Part shown: piece by piece, positions 7,286-15,765 of the stretch
Position numbering within the stretch: the stretch's first letter is position 1
How the letters are laid out: every line of letters starts with the position of its first letter
Assembly: GCA_023416955.1 (NCBI GenBank)
Contig: JAEZGM010000012.1
Span: 23,968-87,967 of the forward strand
Reading direction: 5' to 3'
Source of the DNA: Bacillota bacterium
Lineage (GTDB): Bacteria > Bacillota > Clostridia > Oscillospirales > Acutalibacteraceae
DNA length: 64,000 nucleotides
Program-made: the position numbers and the translations under genes
The notes under the pieces: model-generated
Database searches by the model: none
Told to the model about the DNA's origin: nothing
Seen by the model: only the letters and a program-made list of their open reading frames with translations

Positions 7286-8218
7286 TTAATCCTCCAAAGC
7301 GGGATCTTCTGTATCAATAAGCTGAAGTGCGGTAGTCTCATCTGTAATAAGAACATCAAGATATTTATTTCGAAGCACGGCGCGGATGGCTTCCACTTTA
7401 TCCGAACCTGCTGCAACGCCGATTACGTTGTCAAGGCTTTGCAGCAGGCTGAGATCGGTTGAAATGAGCCGATCCTCCACGCCGCTTGCAATCGGGTGAC
7501 CGTCTTTGTCAATAAAATGGCTCAAAATATCACCGACGGCACCTTGCATGGACAAATATAGAAAATCATTTTTATTTAGAATGCCGTTATTCAGAATGGT
7601 GGCATTGTCCGACATTCCTCCTATTCCGACCACGGACATCGAAGCAAGACGAACCATTCGTGAAATTTCCTGAACGGAAGGTTCATTCTGTAAGGCAATA
7701 TTCATTTCTTTCGAAGAAACCAAAAGAGGTACCGGCAGCAGGTACAGCTTAGCGTTAAAAACATTGGACTGTGCGTTGGGAAGATAATAGCTTACTCCCC
7801 CGGTGAGGGAAACTACGGAAATGGGATATTCCGCCATCGTAGCAAGGTGGTTCAATACACGGCGAAGAGTATCGCCGTATCCCATATTAATGAAGCAGTT
7901 TTCAGACATTCGGTCGCCTATATACATTGCGGCGGCCTGAGCAATCGTTTCGTTCAGGTCAGAACCTTCCGGCGGGGTGGGAACTATAAACGTGTCCTTG
8001 AGATTCCATTGCTCCGCAAGGCGCCGCTCAATTTTCATTCGGTAAGCGCTGTCCTGCCGGATATTAAATTGTATAACGCCGTTTTGCCGCGCCTTTTCCA
8101 AAAGCTTGATGACCCTCATTCGGGATATTCCCAACTCCTCGGAAATTTTCTGCTGCGTCATATTTTCCAAATAGTAATACCAAGCGGTTTTTACCATAAG
8201 CGCTTCTTCGTAATCCAT
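7286..8218 (-). CDS. lsrR: SorC/DeoR-type AI-2 regulator LsrR
   Basis: 310 residues. N-terminal helix-turn-helix: VKTAWYYYLENMTQQKISEE then LGISRMRVIKLLEKARQ, the SorC-family winged helix. The C-terminal sugar-binding domain has NMGYGDTLRRVL, VVSLTGGVSYYLPN, VPLLVSS, VGIGGM, QGAVGDILSHF and GVAAGSDKVEAIRAVL, all at the places expected for LsrR, which binds phospho-AI-2 and then releases the lsr promoters. I take the ATG at 8218 (AGGAGG 7 bases ahead) over the adjacent GTG. A good divergent promoter precedes it. Being next to lsrK and opposite lsrA supports the assignment. Confidence 0.9.
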   Translation of the reverse strand: MDYEEALMVKTAWYYYLENMTQQKISEELGISRMRVIKLLEKARQNGVIQFNIRQDSAYRMKIERRLAEQWNLKDTFIVPTPPEGSDLNETIAQAAAMYIGDRMSENCFINMGYGDTLRRVLNHLATMAEYPISVVSLTGGVSYYLPNAQSNVFNAKLYLLPVPLLVSSKEMNIALQNEPSVQEISRMVRLASMSVVGIGGMSDNATILNNGILNKNDFLYLSMQGAVGDILSHFIDKDGHPIASGVEDRLISTDLSLLQSLDNVIGVAAGSDKVEAIRAVLRNKYLDVLITDETTALQLIDTEDPALED

Positions 8219-8370
8219 CACAGATCCTCCTAGTATAAATATAGATCAGAAACAAGGCGTTAAGAATTTCCTTATTTAAGGATAAGAAAATGGTCATATT
8301 CTCTGTCGTCAATAAAGTGAGATATTCGTTACAAATGTTTTTATAATGAATATTTGTTTTTACATGATTT

Positions 8371-8399
8371 AGTATAACAGCATCAATTTTCATTGTCAA
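8371..8399 (-). promoter_or_regulatory. lsrR-lsrK promoter
   Basis: On the - strand, -35 TTGACA (complement of 8394-8399) and -10 TATACT (complement of 8371-8376) are 17 bases apart, near consensus. It faces lsrR, with about 150 bases of leader. Confidence 0.75.
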
Positions 8400-8532
8400 T
8401 CGAAAATATGCAAATATTATTCGATGTGAATTTATATAATTTTATCTTTAATATTAAGCTAAAATTATAGCATTATTATTTTATATTGTAAAAAAATGGA
8501 ATAGGATATCATAATTTGTCTAAGAATAATTC

Positions 8533-8591
8533 GAAATGTGTCAATTTTTTAGAAATGTGGTGTTGACAAACAAAATGAAATATCGTATGAT
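8533..8591 (+). promoter_or_regulatory. lsrA promoter with direct-repeat operator candidate
   Basis: -35 TTGACA at 8563-8568 and -10 TATGAT at 8586-8591 with a 17-base spacer. Just upstream, GAAATGTG occurs twice (8533-8540 and 8552-8559), 19 bases apart on the same face of the helix, a plausible LsrR or activator site. The whole divergent gap (8219-8669) contains no gene. Confidence 0.7.
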
Positions 8592-8669
8592 GAACTCGTT
8601 GATAAAAGTTTAGAGTTAAAACATTTATCTTAACTTAACACGCCAAACGATTTGGATGGGGGAGATCAG

Positions 8670-10208
8670 ATGGAACAGGCACAAAAGCAGACGTCAAATG
8701 AAGTCATGATTTCCGTTCGGGGGATTCATAAAGCCTTCAGTTTGAATGCTGTTCTGAAAGGAATTGACCTGGATGTATGCCGCGGGGAAGTCGTTGCGCT
8801 GATCGGTGGGAACGGCGCCGGAAAAAGTACGCTAATGAAAATCATGATGGGGATTCACCAGCCGGATTGTGGCGAGATCTTTGTGGCAGGAGAAAAAGTG
8901 AGTCTGACAAAACCTTCAGTAGCGCTCGCAAAAGGAATTTATATGGTTCCACAGGAACCAATGCTATTCCCTAATATGACGGTAGAAGAAAATATTTTAA
9001 TCGGTTTCGAGGAAAAGGCGGTCGAGCTGCACAAACGGCTTGTCGAAAAGATGGACGAGATCGGCTGGCATCTGGACCTTACACGCAAAGCCAGCAGCCT
9101 TTCCATTGCTGAACAGGAACTGGTGGAAATCCTGAGGGGGCTTCTTCGCAACGCGCGGGTGCTGATTCTTGACGAACCTACAAGCGCTTTGACATTTGAT
9201 GAAGTAAAGAGCCTGTTTGATTGTGTCAGGGGATTAAAGGAAAAGGGAATCAGCATCATTTATATTACCCACCGACTTTCCGAAGTGTTTGAAATTGCAA
9301 CGCATGTTGCCATTATGCGTGACGGTGTGGTTACCCTGAACGGGCCGATACAAAATTTTACCAGAGAGATGCTGGTGAAAGGGCTGCTTCCTCCGAATAT
9401 GGAAGAGGTGGAGGAAAATAAAGGCGCAGCAGAAGCGAAAGTCTTTGACTACCAGAAGCTGAAACCCGTTTTTGAGCTCAAAGGGTATTCGGGATACGGA
9501 TTCTGTGATATTAACCTTTCAGTTTATCCCGGCGAAATCCTGGGTGTGGCCGGCGTAGTCGGCGCGGGACGCACGGAACTGGCGACAACGATTTTCGGTC
9601 GGGACAAGGTTCTCGGAGGAAAAGCGATTCTGGATGGCCGCGATATTACGGGAATGTCTACTAAACAGGTGCTTCAGGCCGGCGTCAACTATGTGCCGGA
9701 GGACAGACACCTTCACGGCTTGTTCAAAATCAGCGACGTCGCCGCCAACACTACTTCGGCGGTGCTGGAAGAAAAATCAATGGGAAAGTTTTTCCTCAAT
9801 AAAAAGTCGGAGTACGATCTTACAAAGAAATACGTTGACGATTTCCGGATAAAAGTCACCGGTCAGGACCAATTGACCGGCAGCCTTTCAGGCGGAAACC
9901 AGCAGAAGATTGTAATCGGGCGCGCGCTTTCTACCAATCCCAAACTTGTGATTCTGGACGAACCGACACGCGGAATCGACGCTGCCGCCCGCGGCGATGT
10001 CTATGCGATTATTCATCAGCTGCGTGAGCAGGGAGTTGCGGTTATGCTGATTTCTTCAGATATGGAAGAAATTATAGAGCTTTCCGACCGTGCGGTAACG
10101 GTTTACCAGGGCCGTATTAATGGGGAGTTTAAAAAGAACGAGATCAATCAGGATAATCTGATGGCCGCGGCCTTTGGCGTGGATTCCCGAAAGAAGGCGG
10201 AAGCATGA
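8670..10208 (+). CDS. lsrA: AI-2 ABC importer ATPase LsrA
   Basis: 512 residues with two ABC ATPase halves, the layout of sugar-type importers. First half: Walker A GGNGAGKST, LSIAEQELVEI as signature region, and LILDEPTSALT as Walker B. Second half: degenerate loop GVVGAGRTEL, signature LSGGNQQK, Walker B LVILDEPTRGIDAAAR. It energises AI-2 uptake through LsrC and LsrD at the inner face of the membrane. I chose the ATG at 8670 since GGGGGAG lies 5 bases upstream; the ATG at 8652 precedes that site. The stop overlaps the next start (ATGA). Confidence 0.9.
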   Translation: MEQAQKQTSNEVMISVRGIHKAFSLNAVLKGIDLDVCRGEVVALIGGNGAGKSTLMKIMMGIHQPDCGEIFVAGEKVSLTKPSVALAKGIYMVPQEPMLFPNMTVEENILIGFEEKAVELHKRLVEKMDEIGWHLDLTRKASSLSIAEQELVEILRGLLRNARVLILDEPTSALTFDEVKSLFDCVRGLKEKGISIIYITHRLSEVFEIATHVAIMRDGVVTLNGPIQNFTREMLVKGLLPPNMEEVEENKGAAEAKVFDYQKLKPVFELKGYSGYGFCDINLSVYPGEILGVAGVVGAGRTELATTIFGRDKVLGGKAILDGRDITGMSTKQVLQAGVNYVPEDRHLHGLFKISDVAANTTSAVLEEKSMGKFFLNKKSEYDLTKKYVDDFRIKVTGQDQLTGSLSGGNQQKIVIGRALSTNPKLVILDEPTRGIDAAARGDVYAIIHQLREQGVAVMLISSDMEEIIELSDRAVTVYQGRINGEFKKNEINQDNLMAAAFGVDSRKKAEA

Positions 10209-11224
10209 ATACAGTTAAGAAAATATTTAAAATTCGCGAAATCAGCAGCTTGCTCTTTCTAATTATATTGTTTGTTCTTGTCGGCTCCGTCAATAGCAGT
10301 TTCCTTTCCCCGACCAGTCTGCTGAACTGCTTTAATGACAGTGTGGTATTCACTCTTCTGGCGGTTGGAATTTCATTTGTTATTCTGACAGGAGAAATCG
10401 ACGTTTCCATCGGTGCAACTTTGGGACTTTCCGCAGCAATTACTTCTTCCATGCTGCGCGACGGAGCCAACTGGGGGCTCGCGATTTTGGCCGGAATGCT
10501 TGCGGGAGCTCTGGTCGGACTGGTGAACGGGCTTGGTATCTCTTTTCTGGGTATTCCGTCCCTCATCTTTACACTCGGTACGAACGGTCTTGTTCGTGGA
10601 TTGATCTATGTGTACACTGGAGGAGCGTGGGTGGAAAACCTTCCGGCGAAATTCACCCAGCTTTCACAGACGAAGGTTATGGGCACTTTGACTATTTTCT
10701 ATCTGGCCGCTCTGATCATCGTATTGTGTGCGCACTTTATTCTGACCAAAACCCGCCGCGGTAAATATTTTATCGCGGTTGGCGATAACGCTGCGGGCGC
10801 AACGCTGGTCGGCATTCCCGCGGCAAAAACCAAAATGGTTTCTTATGTGCTTTGCGGCCTCTTTGCTGCCGCGGCCGGCATCATATATTCTTCCAGAATC
10901 GGATTTATCACTCCGACCGCCGGAAGCGGTTACGAAATGAAAGCGATTGCGGCCTGTGTTCTTGGAGGAATCAGCCTCACGGGCGGGCTTGGCAGCCTGG
11001 TGGGTGCATCCATTGGCGCGGTTATTATGTCTTCAGTAAGCAGAATTCTGGTTTTCCTTGGATTTTCTTCTGATTATGACAATACTATTACCGGTATTCT
11101 TCTTATCACCATTGTTGTAATTGATGCGATCACTCAGAATCGTGCCGCAGACAAGAACCGCCACGAGCGCCTTGCTGCAAGAACGGCCCTGCAGGGGACT
11201 GACAAGGAGGAGAATGCGGGATGA
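10205..11224 (+). CDS. lsrC: AI-2 ABC importer permease LsrC
   Basis: 339 residues, hydrophobic, with about ten membrane segments of the BPD_transp_2 (ribose/AI-2) permease family. Recognisable parts: FVILTGEIDVSIGATLGLSA, IPSLIFTLGTNGLVRGLIYV, GDNAAGATLVGIPAAKTK and CVLGGISLTGGLGSLVGA, the last two being the cytoplasmic loops that face the ATPase. It overlaps lsrA and lsrD by four bases each, indicating translational coupling in one operon. Assignment as LsrC rather than a generic ribose permease rests on the surrounding lsr genes. Confidence 0.87.
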   Translation: MNTVKKIFKIREISSLLFLIILFVLVGSVNSSFLSPTSLLNCFNDSVVFTLLAVGISFVILTGEIDVSIGATLGLSAAITSSMLRDGANWGLAILAGMLAGALVGLVNGLGISFLGIPSLIFTLGTNGLVRGLIYVYTGGAWVENLPAKFTQLSQTKVMGTLTIFYLAALIIVLCAHFILTKTRRGKYFIAVGDNAAGATLVGIPAAKTKMVSYVLCGLFAAAAGIIYSSRIGFITPTAGSGYEMKAIAACVLGGISLTGGLGSLVGASIGAVIMSSVSRILVFLGFSSDYDNTITGILLITIVVIDAITQNRAADKNRHERLAARTALQGTDKEENAG

Positions 11225-12246
11225 AAAAATCGTATCTTGGTCGCTTGAAAAACGGAACAAAGGGCTGGGAATTTGCGCTTCTTGCGATTCTTCTGTCTGA
11301 ATTTGTGGTTTTCGGAATCGCAAATCCGAAGTTCCTGATGCCCAGAGTATTATTGGGAAGCGTCAGCGATATTATTTCAATTTGTATCATTTCACTGTTC
11401 GTTACCTTTGTTATGATCACCGGAGGAATAGATATTCAGGCGGGCTCCATAGTAGGGCTTTCCTCCATCATCGTCGGCGTTGCCTGGCATGATGCGGGCG
11501 TTAACATCTGGGTTGCGTGTATGCTTGCCGTTCTCGCTGCCGCCCTTTGCGGTGCGCTTTCCGGCTTCTTCATAGCATATTTCGGAGTTCAGCCAATGGT
11601 TGTGACGCTCGGCGGCAGCTTCCTGTATTCAGGAGTCGCGCTGCTGGTTTCAAATATTTCCTCGACCGAGCGCTATAAAGGCATCAGCGGATTCCCAAAA
11701 GACTTTACTCAAATTTCAAAGTTTAAACTTTTTGACGTGATTCCCAGTCAGCTTATTATCTTTTTGGTGCTGGCCATACTGGCGTATCTGCTGCTGCACA
11801 AATCCAAATACGGACGCAAGGTCTTTCTGGTCGGCGTGAATCCGCGCGCGGCAGAATTCTCCGGAATTAACAGCCGCATGGTAATACTCAGCACTTATGT
11901 GCTCTCCGCCATCAGTGCTTCTATCGCCGGAATCGTCCTTACCGCTTATCTTGGCACAGCGAAAAGCGACATAGGAGTTACGTTCACCCTGCCGATTATC
12001 ACGGCTGTTGTTCTTGGAGGAACTTTGTCCACCGGAGGAAAAGGAAGTGTAATCGGGACTGCGCTTGCCGCACTGGTCATTGGTATTCTGCGCTTCGGCC
12101 TGCCGCTTTGCTTCAAGGTAGGCAACCAGTATCTCGACATCCCGGTTGGACTGCTGCTGCTGATTGTCATTGTGGGACGTGCCCTTGCCCAGAATCCTAA
12201 GATTGCAGTTTCTTTACCCAAACTTTATAAAAAGAAAAGTACCTGA
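11221..12246 (+). CDS. lsrD: AI-2 ABC importer permease LsrD
   Basis: 341 residues, the second membrane subunit, paralogous to the preceding permease. Markers: FVMITGGIDIQAGSIVGLSS, VQPMVVTLGGSFLYSGVALL, GVNPRAAEFSGINSRM and AVVLGGTLSTGGKGSVIGTA. It forms the channel with LsrC. Starts inside the lsrC stop (ATGA) with GGAGGAG upstream; lsrB follows after 64 bases. As with LsrC the specificity is read from context. Confidence 0.87.
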   Translation: MKKSYLGRLKNGTKGWEFALLAILLSEFVVFGIANPKFLMPRVLLGSVSDIISICIISLFVTFVMITGGIDIQAGSIVGLSSIIVGVAWHDAGVNIWVACMLAVLAAALCGALSGFFIAYFGVQPMVVTLGGSFLYSGVALLVSNISSTERYKGISGFPKDFTQISKFKLFDVIPSQLIIFLVLAILAYLLLHKSKYGRKVFLVGVNPRAAEFSGINSRMVILSTYVLSAISASIAGIVLTAYLGTAKSDIGVTFTLPIITAVVLGGTLSTGGKGSVIGTALAALVIGILRFGLPLCFKVGNQYLDIPVGLLLLIVIVGRALAQNPKIAVSLPKLYKKKST

Positions 12247-12310
12247 AAAGTTTTTCAATGTTTGAACCCGCGAAAGTGGTGTTTAATATAAGAAATTAGG
12301 AGGTTGTATT

Positions 12311-13462
12311 ATGAAAAGAGTTATTGCCCTTTTACTCGCTACCATGATGGTGGTTTCGCTCGCAGGCTGCGGAGGATCAAACGGGTCCAACAGCACCGGC
12401 GATGCGTCATCCGCAGTGTCCACAGCGTCTGCAGCTTCTGCAGAAGGTTCCAAAGCAGCTTCCGGGAACAGTGTCTCCGGAAAAACGGTCGTGTTCATTC
12501 CCAAGCTGACCGGTAACGCGTTCTTTGAATCTGCAAACAACGGTGCACAGAAATATTCCAAGCAATGGGGCTTTACGGTCGATTATCAGGGCAGCGCCAA
12601 TGCCGCTGTTGCTGATGAGGTCCAGGTCGTAAACAATGCGGTCGCAAGCGGTGCCGATGCAATTTGCATTTCCTCTGTTGACGCGACAGGACTTGACGAT
12701 GCACTGAAAGCGGCCATCAACGCCGGAATGAAAGTGGTCACATGGGACTCCGACGTTTCTCCGGATGCACGTTCGCTGATGGTTTCTCAGGGCACTCCTG
12801 ATATTCTCGGCAAAATGCTGGTTGACATGAGCGTCGATGCATTGAAAAAGCGCGGTATCGACCCCGACACAAAGGCAGTCAAGTACTGCTGGCATTACTC
12901 TCAGGCTACTGTGGCCGACCAGAACTCCTGGCAGGTAGCGGGCGAAAAATATATCGCCGAAAAATATCCGAAATGGGTCAACGTGGCAAAGAGTAACTAC
13001 TACTCCGAGCAGGATGCAGAAAAAGCCGTTTCCATCGGCGCGTCCATTCTTGAAGCTCATCCCGACATCGACCTGGTTATTTGCAACGATTCCACTGCAC
13101 TTCCGGGCCAGCTGAAAGCTGCTCAGAATAAGGGTCTGACCAAAAAAGATATTACAATCACAGGATTTGCTTCTCCGATGTCCATCAAAGATTACTGCAA
13201 AGCCGGCATCATTGAAGAGTGGGGCCTGTGGGACTGCGGTGTTCAGGGTGCAATCGGTTCCTACCTCGCAGCTTATCTTGCAGCCGGCAACACTGTAAAG
13301 GTCGGAGATAAGATCAATATTCCGATCATTGGTGAAGTAGAGGTTCTGCCGAACGACAGCCTTGTACCGGGTGCGAAAACCGGCGAGACAAACAGCGGAG
13401 TTGTTCTGCTCCCCGAGCGTTTGGTCTTTACGAAGGACAACATGGACAGCTATTCTTTCTAA
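12311..13462 (+). CDS. lsrB: AI-2-binding lipoprotein LsrB
   Basis: 383 residues. A lipoprotein signal ends in LAG-C20, so the receptor is anchored outside the membrane, followed by a Ser/Ala/Gly linker. The periplasmic-binding fold matches E. coli LsrB at FIPKLTGNAFFESANNGAQ, VTWDSD, SQGTP, TVADQNSW, EWGLWDCGVQG and the C-terminal GVVLLPERLVF. The Asp of WDSD and the Asp-Gln pair of ADQNSW correspond to known ligand contacts; the ALP-AAA segment of E. coli is ALPGQ here, so one contact differs. Clostridial LsrB receptors with altered sites are known. AGGAGG precedes the ATG. Confidence 0.9.
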   Translation: MKRVIALLLATMMVVSLAGCGGSNGSNSTGDASSAVSTASAASAEGSKAASGNSVSGKTVVFIPKLTGNAFFESANNGAQKYSKQWGFTVDYQGSANAAVADEVQVVNNAVASGADAICISSVDATGLDDALKAAINAGMKVVTWDSDVSPDARSLMVSQGTPDILGKMLVDMSVDALKKRGIDPDTKAVKYCWHYSQATVADQNSWQVAGEKYIAEKYPKWVNVAKSNYYSEQDAEKAVSIGASILEAHPDIDLVICNDSTALPGQLKAAQNKGLTKKDITITGFASPMSIKDYCKAGIIEEWGLWDCGVQGAIGSYLAAYLAAGNTVKVGDKINIPIIGEVEVLPNDSLVPGAKTGETNSGVVLLPERLVFTKDNMDSYSF

Positions 13463-13473
13463 ATGATCATATA

Positions 13474-13539
13474 AGATGTGATACGCACATCTGTTTTCAA
13501 AGATGAAGTGGAGGCGGCAAAGAAAACCCAGCCGCCTTC
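13474..13539 (+). promoter_or_regulatory. Two hairpins between lsrB and lsrF
   Basis: AGATGTG/CACATCT (13474-13492) followed by GTTTTC, and GGAGGCGGC/GCCGCCTTC (13510-13539) with a 12-base loop. Neither has a full T-run. They probably protect or trim the lsrB message so that the receptor is made in excess over LsrF. Confidence 0.45.
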
Positions 13540-13578
13540 AAGATAAATTTGCTCATTCGAATCAAGGAGGTTACTACG

Positions 13579-14457
13579 ATGGCAGATAAAGAAGGATTTA
13601 AGGTAGCAAAGGATTATCATGTGGATGTTCCCTTTGCAAATCAGGGCAGCTTTTATGTTAAAGGAGCTAACAATTTGGACTGGGGGATGAAGAAACATCT
13701 CTCGAACATTTTTAGCCCCAAGAGCGGAAATTCTGTGATGTTCGCATTTGACCACGGTTACTTTATGGGATCTACCGCAGGGCTTGAGCGCCTTGATCTG
13801 ATGATTCCACAATTGATACCGCATGTCGACGTGTTGATGGGAACACGCGGTGCGCTGCGTACCTGTGTTCCGCCCGAAAGTCAAAAAGCGATTGCACTGC
13901 GTGCGACTTCCGGTTCTTCTATGCTGAATGAAGACCTCTCTCATGAAGTCCTGGCTGTGAATATCGAGGATGCGATTCGGATGAATGCAGACTGCATGGC
14001 AGTACAGACTTTTATTGGCGCGGACGGCCAGCTTTCCAGCATTGATAACCTATCTCGGGCGATCAACGAAGGTCTGCGTTACAGCATTCCGACAATGGGT
14101 GTTGTCGCAGTCGGTAAGCAGATGGAACGCACCGATCGGTTCTTCAAGCTGGCGACCCGTATTCTGGCCGAAATGGGTGCTAACATTATTAAAACCTATT
14201 ACTGTGAGAATTTTGAAGAAGTCGTTTCGGCTTGCCCGGTGCCGATCGTGGTTGCCGGCGGGAAAAAGCTGCCGGAGGATGAGGCGCTGACACTCGCTTA
14301 TCATGCGATCAGCGAAGGTGCGCGCGGTCTTGACATGGGACGCAATATTTTCCAGAGCACACATCCTGTGCAAATGGCAGAAGCCATTGGAAAAATCGTA
14401 CACGAAGGATTCAATGATAAAGAAGCATTTGAGTTTTTCCAGAATGCGATTCACTAA
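13579..14457 (+). CDS. lsrF: P-HPD thiolase LsrF
   Basis: 292 residues, the length of E. coli LsrF (291). Class I aldolase-like barrel: NLDWGMKKHLSNIF, VMFAFDHGYFMGSTAGLER, VLMGTRGALR, ILAEMGANIIKTYY (the Lys being the catalytic residue of the family), PIVVAGGKKLPEDEAL and RGLDMGRNIFQS. LsrF transfers an acetyl group from 3-hydroxy-2,4-pentadione-5-phosphate to CoA, ending the AI-2 signal. Start ATG at 13579 has AAGGAGG 8 bases ahead; the upstream open frame has no ribosome site. Last gene of the + strand operon; no lsrG follows. Confidence 0.92.
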   Translation: MADKEGFKVAKDYHVDVPFANQGSFYVKGANNLDWGMKKHLSNIFSPKSGNSVMFAFDHGYFMGSTAGLERLDLMIPQLIPHVDVLMGTRGALRTCVPPESQKAIALRATSGSSMLNEDLSHEVLAVNIEDAIRMNADCMAVQTFIGADGQLSSIDNLSRAINEGLRYSIPTMGVVAVGKQMERTDRFFKLATRILAEMGANIIKTYYCENFEEVVSACPVPIVVAGGKKLPEDEALTLAYHAISEGARGLDMGRNIFQSTHPVQMAEAIGKIVHEGFNDKEAFEFFQNAIH

Positions 14458-14654
14458 GTGTAATACGGACAGAAAAATCCGTAGAAACTGTTTGCCTGAT
14501 AGTGCAGCGCGAATTTTAAAGAAACGTGTCGCCCCTTCGACTCAATCTGTATATCCGCTGCAATAAAAGGATACCAATTGACTCTGTAAATCAGAATCTT
14601 TTCATGTTAACTGAAGTAACATGGAAATTGGATTGAAGAGTTATGCGGGCATAT

Positions 14655-14690
14655 AAAAACCGGCACCGTTTTTAAACGGTGCCGGTTTTT
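14655..14690 (+). terminator. Rho-independent terminator of lsrACDBF
   Basis: AAAAACCGGCACCGTTT pairs with ACGGTGCCGGTTTTT; GC-rich stem, short loop, T-run on the + strand and A-run in front, so it may serve both directions. It lies 200 bases after lsrF in a 363-base gap with no other gene. Confidence 0.85.
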
Positions 14691-14820
14691 ATTGTTTTGA
14701 TTCAGCCAGAGGTATCATCAACTTTTGAGAAAGTCAATTGTTATACATTGATTTCACAAATGAGCCTTTCCCGTGGCAATGATCTGCTCTTTATCCAACA
14801 GATTTTCCTTATGGACAGGG

Positions 14821-15240
14821 TCAGACCTCGAAATCCTCCGATTTTAAACTGCTGTAGTACCGCCCTTTTACGGCGGTGAACTTTAACACGCAGTAATCAG
14901 GGTCGGTTACGCCCTGCTTGTAATACATTGTGTCACCCTGTCTCCAGATGCGCTCTTTTGCCTCCGCTGTTTCCAAAACCTCCATGGTGCCGGACAAGCT
15001 GACGCCGCGGAAAAAACGCCTGTCCATAAAATAAACACTGGCTTTTGGGTTTTCAAGATAACATTTCACCTTGTTGGAAGAGGTATTTGTAGAAAACCAA
15101 ATGGTCTGAATGCCTTCCCGCTCCCGAGGGGCAAGCATTGCTTTCGTGATGGGAAAGCCTTCGCCGTCAATGTAGCTCACAAAGGAATTATTTGCTTTGT
15201 CAATCAGATTGCCAATGGTTTTTTCCGGGTCGCGCATCAT
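14821..15240 (-). CDS. Pyridoxamine 5'-phosphate oxidase-family protein
   Basis: About 139 residues, split-barrel FMN-binding fold of general stress or PNPOx-like type. Marks: FVSYIDGEGFPITKAML, TIWFSTNTSSNKVKCYLENP, ASVYFMDRRFFRGVSLSGTM and YYKQGVTDPDYCVLKF, the family's W-F-x-T-x-x-x-S-x-K region. These proteins reduce flavin- or haem-type small molecules; substrate unknown. Three ATGs occur in a row; the second (15240) lies 7 bases after AAGGAGG. Cotranscription with the next gene is unclear. Confidence 0.8.
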   Translation of the reverse strand: MMRDPEKTIGNLIDKANNSFVSYIDGEGFPITKAMLAPREREGIQTIWFSTNTSSNKVKCYLENPKASVYFMDRRFFRGVSLSGTMEVLETAEAKERIWRQGDTMYYKQGVTDPDYCVLKFTAVKGRYYSSLKSEDFEV

Positions 15241-15365
15241 CATGTTTCCTCCTTTTAATTAAGACGTATGCATTTTACATAAGTCGTGCCTGACAGGGGA
15301 GAGCAGAGCAAAAACAAGATTCGGGGTGATCAGTAACCAATAGCGGCGCAGCTTGCCGGGGCAAC

Positions 15366-15752
15366 TCATGCATTCGCCAGAATTTCTTTCTGCAGCTTCT
15401 TCGTGAGTTTTTCAAATACCAGCCGATAGGAATCGTCCAGCATCATCCGAAGGGTATCGTCAGTAAGAGCACCGCCTAAATCCACCGAATTCCAGCACCG
15501 TTTGTCGCTGTAGAAGGCAGGCATCACCTCGGCGTGCTCACCGCGCAGCAGTTCCGCAAGCATCGGGTCACATTTCAAATTCACGGGATCTTTGCCGGCA
15601 TAAGCGGGATCGTATTTATCAGCGGGATGCATCACCGCCGCAAACAGTTTTCCGCCCACCATATAGCGGTACCAGCCCCATTCCTCCTTGAAATCCTTTG
15701 TTGCGCCGGGTTTTGCAAGCAGGTACTTGTCCAGCCAGGGGTAATTGTTCAT
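15366..15752 (-). CDS. MmcQ/YjbR family protein
   Basis: 128 residues, second family member in the window. Visible: NYPWLDKYLLAKPGATKDFK, the typical N-terminal 'LAKPGA' with aromatic residues after it, WYRYMVGGKLFAAVM, VNLKCDPMLAELLRG, and HAEVMPAFYSDKRCWNSVDL. Function unsettled; double-wing fold. AAAGGAG precedes the ATG; it starts 14 bases after the end of the radical-SAM gene on the same strand, so the two are probably one operon. Confidence 0.82.
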   Translation of the reverse strand: MNNYPWLDKYLLAKPGATKDFKEEWGWYRYMVGGKLFAAVMHPADKYDPAYAGKDPVNLKCDPMLAELLRGEHAEVMPAFYSDKRCWNSVDLGGALTDDTLRMMLDDSYRLVFEKLTKKLQKEILANA

Positions 15753-15765
15753 GCAATCCTCTCCT

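Noticed and set aside
8652..8669. Earlier start of lsrA at 8652
   Set aside because: It lies before the only good ribosome site; the ATG at 8670 is correctly spaced.
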